Positions 1 through 11,369 of a stretch of DNA of 64,000 bases are shown here, one piece after another; positions within the stretch are counted from its first letter, which is position 1, and each line of letters opens with the position of its first letter. The notes beneath the pieces are model-generated. The model had not been told where the DNA came from. It made no database searches and was given only the letters and a program-made list of their open reading frames with translations. The translations under genes were made by a program, and so were the position numbers. The stretch comes from Cristatella mucedo (lineage: Eukaryota > Bryozoa > Phylactolaemata > Cristatellidae), in the NCBI GenBank assembly GCA_009760855.2, contig WPIO01000003.1, positions 10,072,501 through 10,136,500 on the forward strand, in the 5' to 3' direction.

Positions 1-2340
1 GACTCCGTGCAAACAGTTTTCGGCCGCCACTGGACGCCAAACGTGCGCTCGTCACGACACTGACCGCCAGGGGCGTGTGTTAATCAGCGAATCGGTGCGC
101 GCTTGCACGTTTCCGCGTACGTTGCAAGGCTGTGGGTAGGCAACGGCGTAGAACCCAAATGCCAGCTTCCGGTTCGGCCGATGCCGTTGCTTCGCGCTCC
201 CGCATTCGATTCGATCGCTTTGAAAATGGCCTCTCTCCCCTAGCTAGTGCTCCATGCTGGGCGCCTCTAGCTCGCAGGCTCGTGGGAGCAAGCGTTTAGC
301 CGCGATCCGAGGCAGATCTTCGTGACACGTCGACTTCATGCGGCTTTTAAGCGTTTGGTTAGGGACTTACTCGACTTGACGCCACGCAGTTTGATGCTCT
401 GCAAGCAAGCATTACGTGCTCTATAGCAAAAGCGTAAACGCCACCACTTAGCGATAGACACTTTAGCATTCGCTTTTTCTCGCAGCCTCTGATTTAATCG
501 AGAATAATAAATTTTAGGCGAACATAAGCCGACCCGGCTCGCATTGCGATGACACGCTAAACCCTGGCGGCTCGCCCGCTCTCGTGTTAATCGGTTCCTG
601 AATGCGAGAAACAAAATGCGTTCGCTGACGGAAAAACATGCCACCGCTAATCTGCTACGATTCCCTGGAGGCTGCCAGCTGGGCTGAGGTGAGGAGCAAG
701 GCAGCTAATCTGGCGGCCTAAACTCGGCTCTTTGGCAGCTACTGCTCGACAGTCGGCAGCTGCTGGCGACTGTGGACTCACCCGCGGCGGCGGCGGCGGC
801 GACCGCCGCGTGCCTTTTAGCGCCTTGCCGCCGAGTCTTGCCCAAACGAGCAGGCACCTTGCATGCAACGAAACGGGGCTCGTGGGCCGTGAGCCGCGCC
901 GTGAGTAATTCTGCAAAGCCAGCTGTAGCTGTCTAAAAGCTCTTACGCTGCTGCTACATAAGCGTTGAATCAGTCAACGTTGAAGCGTTGGATCGTGATC
1001 TCGTCGTACTTTTTACTATTCATCGGTCCTCCTGGGCCGCTGTCCGCTTGCGTGCCCTGGGTTGTGTCGCATGTTTGCAAATGGTGTTGAATATTGACCC
1101 TGCCCGGGACGGCCAATTGTAGGAGGGCCGAAGGCGTTCCAGGGCGGATTCAAGGGCCGAATCGCACTAGCTTTCGGTCTGCGCGAGAACGCTCGGCGCC
1201 TGCCCGCAAATGCGCAGCTGCGTCTGACCAGGGCAGCCTTGTAAAAACTGATAGAGCCTTGTAGGAATGAACTCGCATGTCATTAGTGGCCTCCCCTTGC
1301 ATCGAGAAACGAACCTGCTCATACAATTTCCCTAGAAACACGTCGTCGCTACCATACACGTTGAATCGTTCCTGGGGTGCCGCTTGGCTTATCCGAGGCG
1401 GCCGCAGTAGCCATCGTGATGCGTCTGCGAGCAAAAGACGAGCTGGCTGCCGTGCGCTTCGTTGAGCCTCGTTATTAGGGAGCAAGTAGCGAGTAGCTGA
1501 CGGAATTGAATGTTTTACGCCAGGATCAACCGGACACTGACTTATGCGCGTGAGATTATTTCTCACCAGAGGAGTCAGCGACGGAGTTGATAAAAGTCCT
1601 AGAAATCCAAGGAAGAAAGCTGAGTATTTTTTCCGCACGCGTAAGTGTTAATACAACCCTGAAATCGTTTACGTCCCGTGGCTTTTAAAGTAAAGACTGC
1701 ATCACTTTATCTATTGCTGCTAACGATAGTTATTAAGAATGTGTCTTTAGCTCTCCGTTGGAATCAGGCAGCAGATGAAAAATATGCAAACTAAAATTAG
1801 ACCAAGTTATGTTTCTTTAGGAAGACGCGATAAAAACACTAGTCAAAGCGAGTCACGGACGGAAGAGCGTTTGAAGGAATTTAGCAGCAATAGATTGTCA
1901 GCACAGGCCAATTATATAACGGAAGCTCAAATACGTAAGAGGTGTTTTATTTTGAGAACGCATCGCGCTAATCCGCGGGTGAATGGTGGCAAATTTTTGC
2001 CCAGCGGGACCGTATTAAAATCGCAGCAAACGGCTCCATGTTTCGAAGCTGATGCCAGATATAGCGTTAATTCGGGTCTCTTAGCGATATACAGAAAGAG
2101 GCGGCGCGCGTCCGCAGAAATTGAGCCCGCGGCGTCGGCTACGAGATTTTTGTTGTCCTGCACTAAGCCAGAGTCAGACGGCCGCGCTGGGTCGCAGCTC
2201 GTCCGCGGACCGCTGTCGGCGCAGCTGGACATGCGCGCCGCCGCCGCCGCGTGCCGCCGCTGCGCGGTCTCGGTCGTTGGCCGCGAGCTTCCCAGCAGCT
2301 TCCGCGTTAGCTGCGCGCTTTCAAGCGAACGCAGCGCTGC
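1..2340. other. GC/CpG-rich stretch without a recognised gene
   Basis: Several frames stay open for 100-200 codons, for example an ATG at 1775 that runs 196 codons to 2365. None shows a domain, signal or repeat that I recognise, and the 1775 frame ends inside a SINE. Open frames are expected by chance in such GC-rich sequence. I see nothing else that can be supported here. Confidence 0.5.
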
Positions 2341-2354
2341 AAAAAAGTACAATT

Positions 2355-2480
2355 CATTTTCATAGCGCCTCAAGAGAACTTAATCTCGATTCGGGCGCAT
2401 CGCATATGCGACGGGGCTCGAACCCACGACCTCAGCCTGACCTTGGTCGGGGCGCGCACCTTAACCGCCGGAACAGACCA
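2355..2480 (-). mobile_element. tRNA-derived SINE sharing the LINE 3' tail (family A)
   Basis: Read on the minus strand, there is a tRNA-like head with a B-box-like GGTTCGAGCCCC (about 2413-2424). It is followed by a tail with GAGATTAAGTTCTC and GGCGCTAT just before 2360. The tail matches the 3' end of the LINE copies elsewhere in the window. Two other copies lie at 59862-59965 and 25433-25552 (mirrored at 23283-23395). The head is divergent around the A box, so the exact 5' limit is uncertain. Confidence 0.65.
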
Positions 2481-2660
2481 GCTGGGCGCTAGCAGCCTCC
2501 CGAGTCTCGAGGGCCAGACCCGCGTTCAATGGGGAAAAAGCGAGGCGCGAGCGCCGGCGACGGCTCGAAACGAGCTGAGGGCGATCGGAGGCAGCAGCGG
2601 GCGGCCGCGCTCGCTCGCGCCGTAGCCCGGCCGCCCGCTGCAGGGCAGACGTCGCAGAGG

Positions 2661-2663
2661 CCG

Positions 2664-2702
<39 letters not shown>
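2661..2702. repeat. (CCG)n trinucleotide repeat
   Basis: About 14 CCG units with one CAC interruption, in GC-rich sequence. It could encode a proline run on the plus strand, but no supported gene covers it. Confidence 0.9.
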
Positions 2703-2950
2703 GAGACGTGCCGCTACCTCGTGGCTTGCCGCTCTGTCTGTTTGCCGTCGGCTGAGCGCTCGGGTGGGAGAGCGGCTGGCCAGCATCAGGCCAATAAAAA
2801 GCGGCCAACGTGGAAATGCGCTGGATTTGAACGTCCCGCGTGTGGACGCCGCTCGAGACCTTCAGGCCTAGCCAGCGAATTCTAGCAACTCGTTGCGCAC
2901 TTTGGGCGCTCTATTTTGATTCCGAGATGTAGACGGACATAACGGTTAAC

Positions 2951-2982
2951 CAATTAATCAATTAATCAATTAATCAATTGAT
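2951..2982. repeat. 8-bp tandem repeat (AATTAATC)n
   Basis: About three and a half copies of AATTAATC in tandem. Confidence 0.85.
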
Positions 2983-2989
2983 ACATTTT

Positions 2990-3600
2990 CTCTCGTTGTA
3001 CTATACAAACAATTGAGTGTAGAATAGTTATTGACGCTTAGCCAATATAATGCTTCCACGTAGCTTCGAATTCTAGTCCGTCTCAAAGACAGTGAACCGG
3101 CGAGCTTTAAAAATAGCCAAGCCTGAATGCATAACAAGATTAAAATGCACGTGCAATAGCTTCACTTTTCAGCGGTCATATTCACGAAACCTTGACTCTT
3201 CCGTACGCGACGTCATATCCCAGGGACAACGAGGAAGTTTGTACCACTCCCACTCAAATAATTTTTGCTGCCAAGTCTAATGATAACTCGTTTGAAAAGG
3301 CTGGCCCAAAGAGCCTGTGAAAAAGTGCAAGTGTAAGACGCAATTTCACGCGTTCAACATTCAAAGCCGTAGCTTTTTCTCTGCTCTTTGAACGAGCTAG
3401 CGTAACGTCGTAGATTATATATGCCACTAAGAGGCCGTCCCATTTGATGCGCCGCCGACGTTCGGCGGTCGACGTTCTCGCGCGCGTTCATTTTTCAGCG
3501 CCAAAAGACTTCGTTTGGCTCGCGCACGAGTGTGGAGGTGCCAGGCGAATGAGCGTAATATAAGCGGGAACGGCGTGAGTACTAGACGTCAATACGCTAG
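2990..3600. other. Intergenic, nothing recognised
   Basis: Mixed-composition sequence with short open frames only. No repeat family or motif was recognised. Confidence 0.5.
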
Positions 3601-3618
3601 TATTCTACACAGAACAAG

Positions 3619-3619
3619 C

Positions 3620-3668
<49 letters not shown>

Positions 3669-3821
3669 TTTCTCTCTCTCTGTCTCTCTCTCTCTCTCTC
3701 TCTCAGAGACAGAAAAAGAGAGAGACCCTGAGAGAGAGACAGAAATACAGCGAGACGGAGAGACAGAGAGACAGAGATGGAGAGAGAGAAAGGCAGAGAG
3801 AGACAGAGAGAGGGAGGGAGT

Positions 3822-3898
<77 letters not shown>
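3619..3898. repeat. Back-to-back (CT)n and (GA)n tracts
   Basis: A CT-dominated tract (about 3619-3704) is followed directly by a GA-dominated tract (about 3705-3898). The two halves are complementary, so the block is an imperfect inverted repeat of simple sequence. The 135-codon open frame across it (Leu-Ser then Arg-Glu runs) is translated microsatellite, not a gene. Confidence 0.95.
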
Positions 3899-3903
<5 letters not shown>

Positions 3904-4352
3904 AGAGGTCGTTCGATCGTGAAGAAAGAACGTGTTTTGTTATACTGATAAAAAAGAGGGCGAAATAGCTGTTCGTTGCCCCTCTGAACGCGAAATTGCT
4001 CTAAGCGAGCTGCCTTGGTGAGCGAAAGCGAACGCCTCTCGGCGAACGCCGAGAGGCGGCGCCCTGTGGCTTAACGAGAGCTGTCGTGTGGACGGAGACT
4101 GACCCACTACGGCGAACGAGCAGGAGCGATGGCCGCTGCCGCCGCCGAGGTTCCTCTGAGGCGCTATGCAAATGCTATGCTTGGTCGAATGGATCGGCCG
4201 AGCCGTACTTACTCTACTTTAATTTGCCGGCGGGCGGGCACCGAGGGAGCGCCCACGCTGCGGCGAGTGGCTCAGACGAGCGGTGTTTAAAAAAAATTCG
4301 GCTTTCGACTTCCTTTCACTCGTCTTCAGGTCTCGTCGGGCACTGGCTCGAC

Positions 4353-6120
4353 ATGTGGGACGACGCATCGGAGGGCGTTCCGCTGGGCGGAGCAGGCAAT
4401 GACGATGCAGTGAACGGGTCTGCAGCCGACGACGAGCACCCTCTCCTGGCATGCGAGACGACGCGCGATTTCGATTGGGAAACGAGCGTCGAGGACGAGC
4501 TGGCCGCCGCGGAGCTGGTCGCTGAGGCTGAGGCGGCCGACAGCGAGGCAATGAAGACCGCCACGTGCGTGCTGAGCGAGGCGCTCGCGGCCTTTAGCGT
4601 CAGCGACCTCGACTCGGCCGCCGTCGGCGACGGCTGGCCGCCGCCAGAGCTCCAGTCGGTGTCCTCTGTCGCCGACCGAGCGTGGCTGAGCGGCTTCTTC
4701 GCGGCCGGCCGCTGCAGGCCGCCGCAGGCCGGCAGCTCGTTGCACGCTGGCGATGGCGGCGGCACCTCGTCCGCGGTTGCTGCACGGTCGGCCGACGTTG
4801 CCGCACCAGTGGATGCTCAACACTGCTGGGCAGCATGCGGCCAGCTGGGCAGGCCGGCATACGTCACGTGGGCCCCTTTGGAAGATGGCGTCGAGCAGCA
4901 GAGGCTACCGAGGCCCATCTTCTTCACAATGCCTATGATCTACATCAAGTTCAATCCACTTGCCGCTCCCTTCGTGCCCGGGCATCCGTTCGATCAGACG
5001 CCGCCCGTGGCTCCGTCAGTCGAAGCGCAGCCGTCCGTCGGCGTGCAGTTGTCGGTCATCTCGCTCGATGTGCATCCGTCCGTCGACGCCCAGCCATCCG
5101 TCATCTCGCTCGACATGCAGCCATCCGTCGATGCGAAGCCGTCCGGCAACGTGGTTCTGTCCGTCATCTCGCTCGATGTCCAGCCGTCCATCGACGTGCA
5201 GCTGTTCGTCGACGTGCGACCGTCCGTCATCTCGCTCGACGCACAGCCGTCCGTCGACGCGCAGCCGTCCGTCGACGCGCAGCCGTCCGTCGACGCGAAG
5301 CCGTCCGTCGACGTGCAGCCGGCCGTCATCTCGCTCGACGCACAGCCGTCCATCGACGCGCAGCCGTCCGTCGACGTGCAGCCGTCGGTCATCTCGCTCG
5401 ATGTCCAGCCGTCCGTCGACGCTCCGCGTACCGTCGAGCGATGCGCTTCGCTGGTCAGCGAACGCCTGGAGCGGCCTCTCTACTCGGAGGCGCTGTGCCG
5501 GCCGCTAGCGGCCGTCGGCGAGCTCGAGTCACGTCAGGCGCGGCTCGTCGCCGGTGCTCGACTGTGGAAGACGGTGGAAGCGGAAGCGGCAGTCGCCGCT
5601 ATCGAGGCGCCTGCCTTCGGGGCCGCCGGCTCGCTGGCGCTCGGCCATGAAGAAGGAAGCGGCAGCTTCGCAGAAGCCAGCGGCGACCGTGGTGGCAGCG
5701 TCGGCGTCGGCAATGACGACAGCTGCGCCAACGGCGGCAAAAGCGCCGACGGCCTGACGGGCCAGAGCGAGGCATGGTGGCCGGCGAACGAGGCCGAGGT
5801 AGAGTGGCAGGTGGTTCGCGGCCGGCGACCTGGCCGCGCGGCTGTTCGGGCAGCGGCTTACGCTTCGGCGGCAGCGCTGGCTTACTTCGAAGCCGCGCCG
5901 TCGGCAAAGCCGAAACAGAAGAGGAAAAAGGCGAAGCAGGCCAAGCGCCGACGTCGCTTGGCAGCCAGCCAGCAAGCCTCCAGCTTAGCCGAGAAGCCTG
6001 AGGACAAAGCGTCGCGCGTCGACAAAGACGAGGCGATGACGAGAAAGCCATCGAGCGAGGACGAGGCGAGGCCCGCTGCAGCCGAGACCAGTCCGGCGGA
6101 GGCGGCCGGTGAGGCACGAG
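4353..6120 (+). CDS. Hypothetical protein exon with PAM2-like motif and six VISLD repeats
   Basis: An uninterrupted frame runs from ATG 4353 to a strong donor-like site, GAG|GTAAGAG, at 6120/6121. If that donor is not used, the frame stops at 6185. A possible acceptor (TCTTCAG) ends at 4329. The frame is also open back to about 4086, without an ATG. The product has an acidic N-terminus, then residues 200-210 FNPLAAPFVPG. This aligns with the PAM2 motif that binds the MLLE domain of poly(A)-binding protein (PAIP2-type LNPNAKEFVPG). Residues about 220-360 are a tandem array of QPSVDA and QPSVISLD units with six VISLD motifs resembling SUMO-interacting motifs. A WQVVRGRR stretch and a Lys/Arg-rich block (about residues 518-540, NLS-like) follow. 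I do not recognise the gene. Seen: the frame, motifs and repeats. Inferred: PABP and SUMO binding. The GC-rich composition leaves other frames partly open too, which lowers confidence. Confidence 0.5.
5015..5430 (+). repeat. Coding minisatellite (18-bp and 27-bp units)
   Basis: The core unit is 18 bp (CAGCCGTCCGTCGACGCG and variants, encoding QPSVDA). It alternates with an extended unit encoding QPSVISLD plus one residue. All six GTCATCTCGCTCGA(T/C) segments are kept intact, and the only variation inside the VISLD codons is synonymous, at the last base of the Asp codon. Confidence 0.85.
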
Positions 6121-6291
6121 GTAAGAGCTTCGAGAGGGCGACGCGCTGGATGCTCACTTGGCCGGCTCTCTCGCGAGCTCATTAACTTTTCGCTAACTTC
6201 CTCAAATGCCACCGGCTTTCTAACTGAACGTGAGCCTGCGCCAGGCCTGCCTGATGCTGATGGCTTTTTCAGTGGCGCGACGTAAAGGATT

Positions 6292-6400
6292 AATAATAAT
6301 AATAATAATAATAATTCACTTGATAAAGCGCCCTCGGAGAACTTAATCTCTCTCTAGGCGCTTTACATTTGCTGTAAAGTGAAATGCAATTGAATGGTAA
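6292..6400 (-). mobile_element. LINE 3'-end fragment (tail only)
   Basis: Read on the minus strand, about 80 bp of the LINE 3' end: TTTGCTGTAAAGTG, the conserved stem-loop GCGCCTAGAGAGAG…GGGCGCTTTA, then an ATT-type repeat tail (TAA)n at 6293-6315. It is a 5'-truncated copy just downstream of the donor-like site at 6121. Confidence 0.8.
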
Positions 6401-6446
6401 GTAAAATCATGCTTGAGCGCTCGATGAAACGACGGCGGTGAGACAC

Positions 6447-6614
<168 letters not shown>

Positions 6615-7409
6615 GCTGAGCGTCCTAGGGGTGCGTTGGCAGCTCGATCGGACGGCCCAGGAGAGCATGCCTCTAACTGGAGCGACAGTGCACGAGCGAG
6701 CGGGCGAATCCGACCAATGGTGGGAGCTGCGCGAGTGGGGAGCGGGAGCGCAGCTCGAGCACGTACTGTAAAATATACCGATGGGCCGAAACGGAAGAGG
6801 CTGTACTCTGCACTTACACGGCTCCGTACGAATCGGCTAGCCCGCCAAGCAGCAGCTGGCACCCACGCGCCTAGCCAAGATGCGCCTTGCCAGGCATCCT
6901 CTCGATCGCGAGACGTGCTGCGAAGAGCCTGCTTGCTAGGCGTCGGGTGAGGACATTTTTTTCGAAACGACCTACGATGAAAGTGCGACGCGAGACGGCG
7001 TATCGCCGTCTGGCTCCGCTAGCGAGAGCGGCCGTTCCGAAGCTCGAAACGTCGCAACTCTGAGAACTCTCGAGCCGTCGCAACTCTGAGAAATCGAGCG
7101 CGAGCGATGGGCGCATCGTAGCTCCTACCCCTTCTCCAGGGTCGCAGCGGCATGAGCAGGCGCGCCACGTGCGACTGCGCCTTCGCCGTCGACTGTCGGC
7201 AGGCGCCGACTGGTCGGCCTTGACCTCCTCCCTGTGGCGGATAGCGATCCTCCGTGCCCTGCTCGGCCTTTACCAGTACCGGTTGGACTGAAGGTTCGGA
7301 AAGACAAGCTAGAATGAGCGTGCAAACGGTCGGAGCCAGAAATTCGCTAAAGACGCTTCCGCCGGACGTAGAGGAGCTGTGGCCACGAACTCGCTGCACT
7401 CCCCGCGTC

Positions 7410-8018
<609 letters not shown>

Positions 8019-8213
8019 TGCTAAACGCGGCTTATCAGCTCGCGAGACTGCAAGTAACGACGACGAGGAAAAAACCAAGTGAAGAGAGAACGCCTTTGAG
8101 AGTGGAAAGTTAGCGTGCTACCTGGGACGGTAAAGACTCGAGTTACTGGCAGCAGACGCTTGGCGTCTGGCGAACGCCTGACGTCGGCTTGCTGCCAGCA
8201 CCAAATCTTTAGC

Positions 8214-8402
8214 ATGCACAGCCGCCACCTAAACTATGTGTGCATTGCCTTGGCCTTACTTATCCTCGTAGTACTACGGCAGCTAGCGACGACGCGCGCA
8301 GGGCGTCCACGGAAACACTTTCGCGGCGGCTCGCCTAGAGCTGCGGAGGCGGAGGCGTATTGCACCGGCAGCGCTCCCAACGCAAAATTAACTGTCTACT
8401 AA
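8214..8402 (+). CDS. Small ORF with N-terminal signal or membrane anchor
   Basis: ATG at 8214, 62 codons, stop ending at 8402. The product begins with MHSRHLNY, then a strongly hydrophobic segment VCIALALLILVVL (about residues 9-21), then a basic tail (RQLATTRAGRPRKH). This is the layout of a signal peptide or a type II signal-anchor, such as starts Golgi enzymes. The remaining 35 residues have no recognised domain and one Cys. It could be a short secreted peptide, a first exon of a type II membrane protein, or a chance ORF in GC-rich DNA. It lies just after the long GA/GACA tract. No homologue recognised. Confidence 0.3.
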   Translation: MHSRHLNYVCIALALLILVVLRQLATTRAGRPRKHFRGGSPRAAEAEAYCTGSAPNAKLTVY

Positions 8403-8626
8403 CTGCACGACGCCGCCGCGAAGGGCGCTCGCTCGAAGCTCGCGCTAAGTGCTGCACCGACCTTGTGTCTGCTGCGAGCGCACTGCGCATGCCGCCGAAA
8501 AGCCTGAACTCGGCAGCCCGGGATGCGCTCGCCGCGAGTGTAGAATCGGAGCTCGCTGGATGTCCGTACACGTTTAGCTGCGCACAGCTACGTACAAGTA
8601 GCAGGGTGCATCTCCGCTGCCGCCGG

Positions 8627-8696
8627 CGTCGCCTGCCGCCGCCGCATGCATCGCCGCGAGCCGTCGCCTGCCGCCGCCGCATGCATCGCCGCGAGC
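8627..8696. repeat. Two tandem 35-bp copies
   Basis: The unit beginning CGTCGCCTGCCGCCGCCGCA occurs twice, head to tail (8627-8661 and 8662-8696), without a difference that I can see. Confidence 0.9.
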
Positions 8697-8799
8697 CGGT
8701 GAAAATCTCCGTCGGCGCTTCTCCGCAGAAGCGTGAAGCTCGGCAGCGGAGAGCGGCCTCCTCTCCCTAAACCATTTGCATGGTTTTTGTCCCTCATGT

Positions 8800-9734
8800 C
8801 TGGGCTCAATGAGCGCGAAATTCGGAGAAAAATTACTTCCTTCCCCTCGCCACGATGAGCAATGCCGTTTCGGAAACTTGGTGTACCGGTAGATGCTTAT
8901 TAGCTCTAAGCCCTAAAATGGATGCTATGTATAAAGAATGAGAGTGTAAGGAATGCGTGCAAAGAAAATAGCTCTACCTCGATTTCGACGGGCTTCTGGA
9001 ATGGCACTCTTGCTGCCTAACAGGCGGAAGTTAAGTCTCGCACGTTATCTCCATATTCCAGGGCTTCCGGATGTACGTAGGAGACAAACTACTTATCCAT
9101 TGGTTTAAAACTTAATATCAATTCCGACTCCACGGTAATTTATAGAGGCCTTCTCTGCTTTGAGAATGAGATCATTTATCACAGCGTGCAGTGCACAGGA
9201 AGCCTTTTTTGATTGAAATTGCTCGTTTTTGAGCTATAGAGCAAGCTCGATAGCCTTGATAGCCTCGGAATAGAAAGAATATATATGGAAATTTTAGATG
9301 GAATCTTCAGAGAAAATACTCGGAAAGATGCTTCAAGTGCATCCACAATCCAAAGTTCGCTTTACCTCAAAGTCAAGTGCCTGAAATGAGCACAGCCTAG
9401 TTCAAGAGGCAACTTGCTAATGGTCACAAAGTTAGCAGGACCTGGCTGGTCTACTCTCCCCTCAAAACGGTTAAAATATTGCTTCGCTGTTTGCTCTTCC
9501 CTCTGTCCACCCAAAATTTTTGATCGTCACTTGAATTGGCAAATGGGTTTACCAAGTGGAGGAAATCTGAAAACTAATTACTAATGAAAACAGCCCTTCT
9601 TATCACCAGGCTTTCGCCGCATAAAAAGAAACAGAGAAGAGACTTTTCAAAAGAAAGTGAAACAGACACTGCTGTTGAGGCAAAATACTTTTCGGAAAAA
9701 ACCCGATGGCGAGAATTCCTAAATAATATTAATT
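8800..9734. other. Intergenic, nothing recognised
   Basis: AT-richer than the preceding 8 kb. Short open frames only. No domain or repeat family was recognised. Confidence 0.5.
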
Positions 9735-10545
9735 ATAATGCACTTGATAAAGCGCCCTCAGAGAACTTAATCTCTTTTAGGCGCTTTACATTTGCTGCAA
9801 AGGGAAATGCAATTGAATGGTAAGTAAAATTATGCTTGAGAAACAAGCAAAATGAATAATATGGTTAGGGGTGACATGCACAGGGTCAGCATGCAAATGT
9901 GGTTAGTGGCAGCATGCACAGTGTCAGCACGCATAAGCACATCAAGGACGAATCACAGGGACCCACTAAATACTGTCCTAAATAGGTGTGTATTCAAGTT
10001 CTTTTTTAATGTGGTCAGGTCAGGGAATGTTCTGACGCAGGTCGGGAGGGAGTTCCAGGCTTTGGGAGCATACGAACTAAATTCACGGTCTCCAAAGGAT
10101 TTGAGGTTTGTACGAGGTATTGGTAGACTGTCGGATTCCGAAAAGCAGGTGGTACTATGCTTGGCCTGGTGGGGGAGTAGATCTGAGAGATAGGCTGGAG
10201 CCAAAGAATGAAGTGACCTAAAAGTGAGCTACAAAACCTTGAAGTAAATCCGTTGCTTGACTGGTAGCCAGTGCAGGTTGGCGAGAAGTGGTGTAATGTG
10301 GCAACTGCGCCGCTCACGACAGACAAGCCTAGCTGAGGAGTTTTGCACCAGCTGCAATCGCCTGATCGCACATGCTGGTAGGCCAGTAAGCAGTGAGTTG
10401 CAGAAGTCGAGACGGGATGTCACGAATGCATGGACCAACTTGGACGTGGTATCCTTATCTAAACAAGCCCGAATTTCAGCAATGTTATGAAGCCAAAAAT
10501 AGGCAGATTTGACTGTGGATAAAGAGTGTTCTTGGTTGCATCAAG
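9735..10545 (-). mobile_element. 5'-truncated L2/CR1-type LINE, degenerate
   Basis: Minus-strand translations in two frames (10438-10229 and 10204-9953) give the C-terminal part of a reverse transcriptase ORF: LVHAFVTSRLDFCNSLLTGL, then LAPAYLSDLLPHQAKHST and PKAWNSLPTCVRTFPDLTT. The order and wording match the plus-strand copy at 11370-12772. The 3' end carries the shared stem-loop tail and ATT-type repeats (9725-9800). A frameshift separates the two frames, so the copy is dead. It sits in inverted orientation to the 11.4-12.8 kb copy, with a hAT fragment between them. Confidence 0.88.
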
Positions 10546-10789
10546 TTCTTGGCTTCTAAAAACCTGGCACTGCTTGGTCACCTAGAGAGCCTTGGCCTGG
10601 CCTTGGCCTTGGCTGGTGAGAAAAACATTGAAAACTTCTCGAGACTTCTTTATCTTCCAGCTCAGTGCGATCTTCTTCTGCAATCACACCTGGACCGCGC
10701 CAGATAAAGTCAGTCTCTCATGACCTAAAATGAGTTTCTTAGTATACTTGCATCCACAGTCAGAGATAAAATACTCTGTGGCATACGGT

Positions 10790-11190
10790 GAAACAGGTAC
10801 TAAGAAATTCTGTTTGAGTCCGCTCCTGATATGGCACACTACGAGCAAATGTCTGAGGTCATTAGATATGTTGATGTTGATTTTGCCGACAAAACAGTCG
10901 TCATTAAAGAGTCTTTCCTGGGCTTTTTTCAAATCTACGCCAAAAATGCTGTAGCGATTGAGGGTCTTATCTTGGATCAACTTGACTCTGACAAAATTTC
11001 CTTGCAAGATTTCAGTTTGCATTGCTATGACAAAGTAGCAGTCATGTCTGGCTACATGTCATGTGTCCAAACGAGAATACTGTCCAGAGATGATAAGGCA
11101 ATTTTCTTAAACTTTGATAGCCACAGCTTGAATATGGAGGAGTCTATGCTACAATTCAAGATTTGGTTGTCATACCTTTTTTGAACAGTA
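10790..11190 (+). pseudogene. hAT transposase fragment (ZMYM1-like, N-terminal/middle part)
   Basis: A plus-strand frame at 10831-11184 gives EQMSEVIRYVDVDF, VVIKESFLGFF, LSLQDF-like text and a CYDKVAVMSGYMS…FDSHSLN stretch. This wording is typical of the DUF4371 and catalytic region of ZMYM1-like hAT transposases, where DNHSLN is usual. The frame stops at 11184 before the rest of the catalytic core. The C-terminal part of a similar transposase lies at 13385-14555 in the same orientation, with a LINE between them. This suggests one hAT element split by the LINE insertion. Only the 3' part is included in the palindrome. Confidence 0.75.
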
Positions 11191-11369
11191 GAGAGTATTT
11201 AACTAATCTTTTCAAGATCAACTTTGAGATGGAAAGAACTGTAAAAGGTCTTGGCCGTCACTGTCAAACGTGACTCCGCTACTGTAGGGGCTCAAGAACA
11301 CGATGGCATATCTTTAGAGCTATTCACTCCACAGAGTCAGCATAGCTTAGGGTATACAACGACCTACTT

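Noticed and set aside
1150-2808. Overlapping ORFs of 115-196 codons on both strands
   Set aside because: The sequence is stop-poor because it is GC-rich. No domain, signal or splice context supports any one of them.
4219-6212. Minus-strand and other-frame ORFs (up to 322 codons) over the PAM2 exon
   Set aside because: They are shadows of the GC-rich repeat array. Only the frame from 4353 gives a recognisable motif and ends at a good donor.
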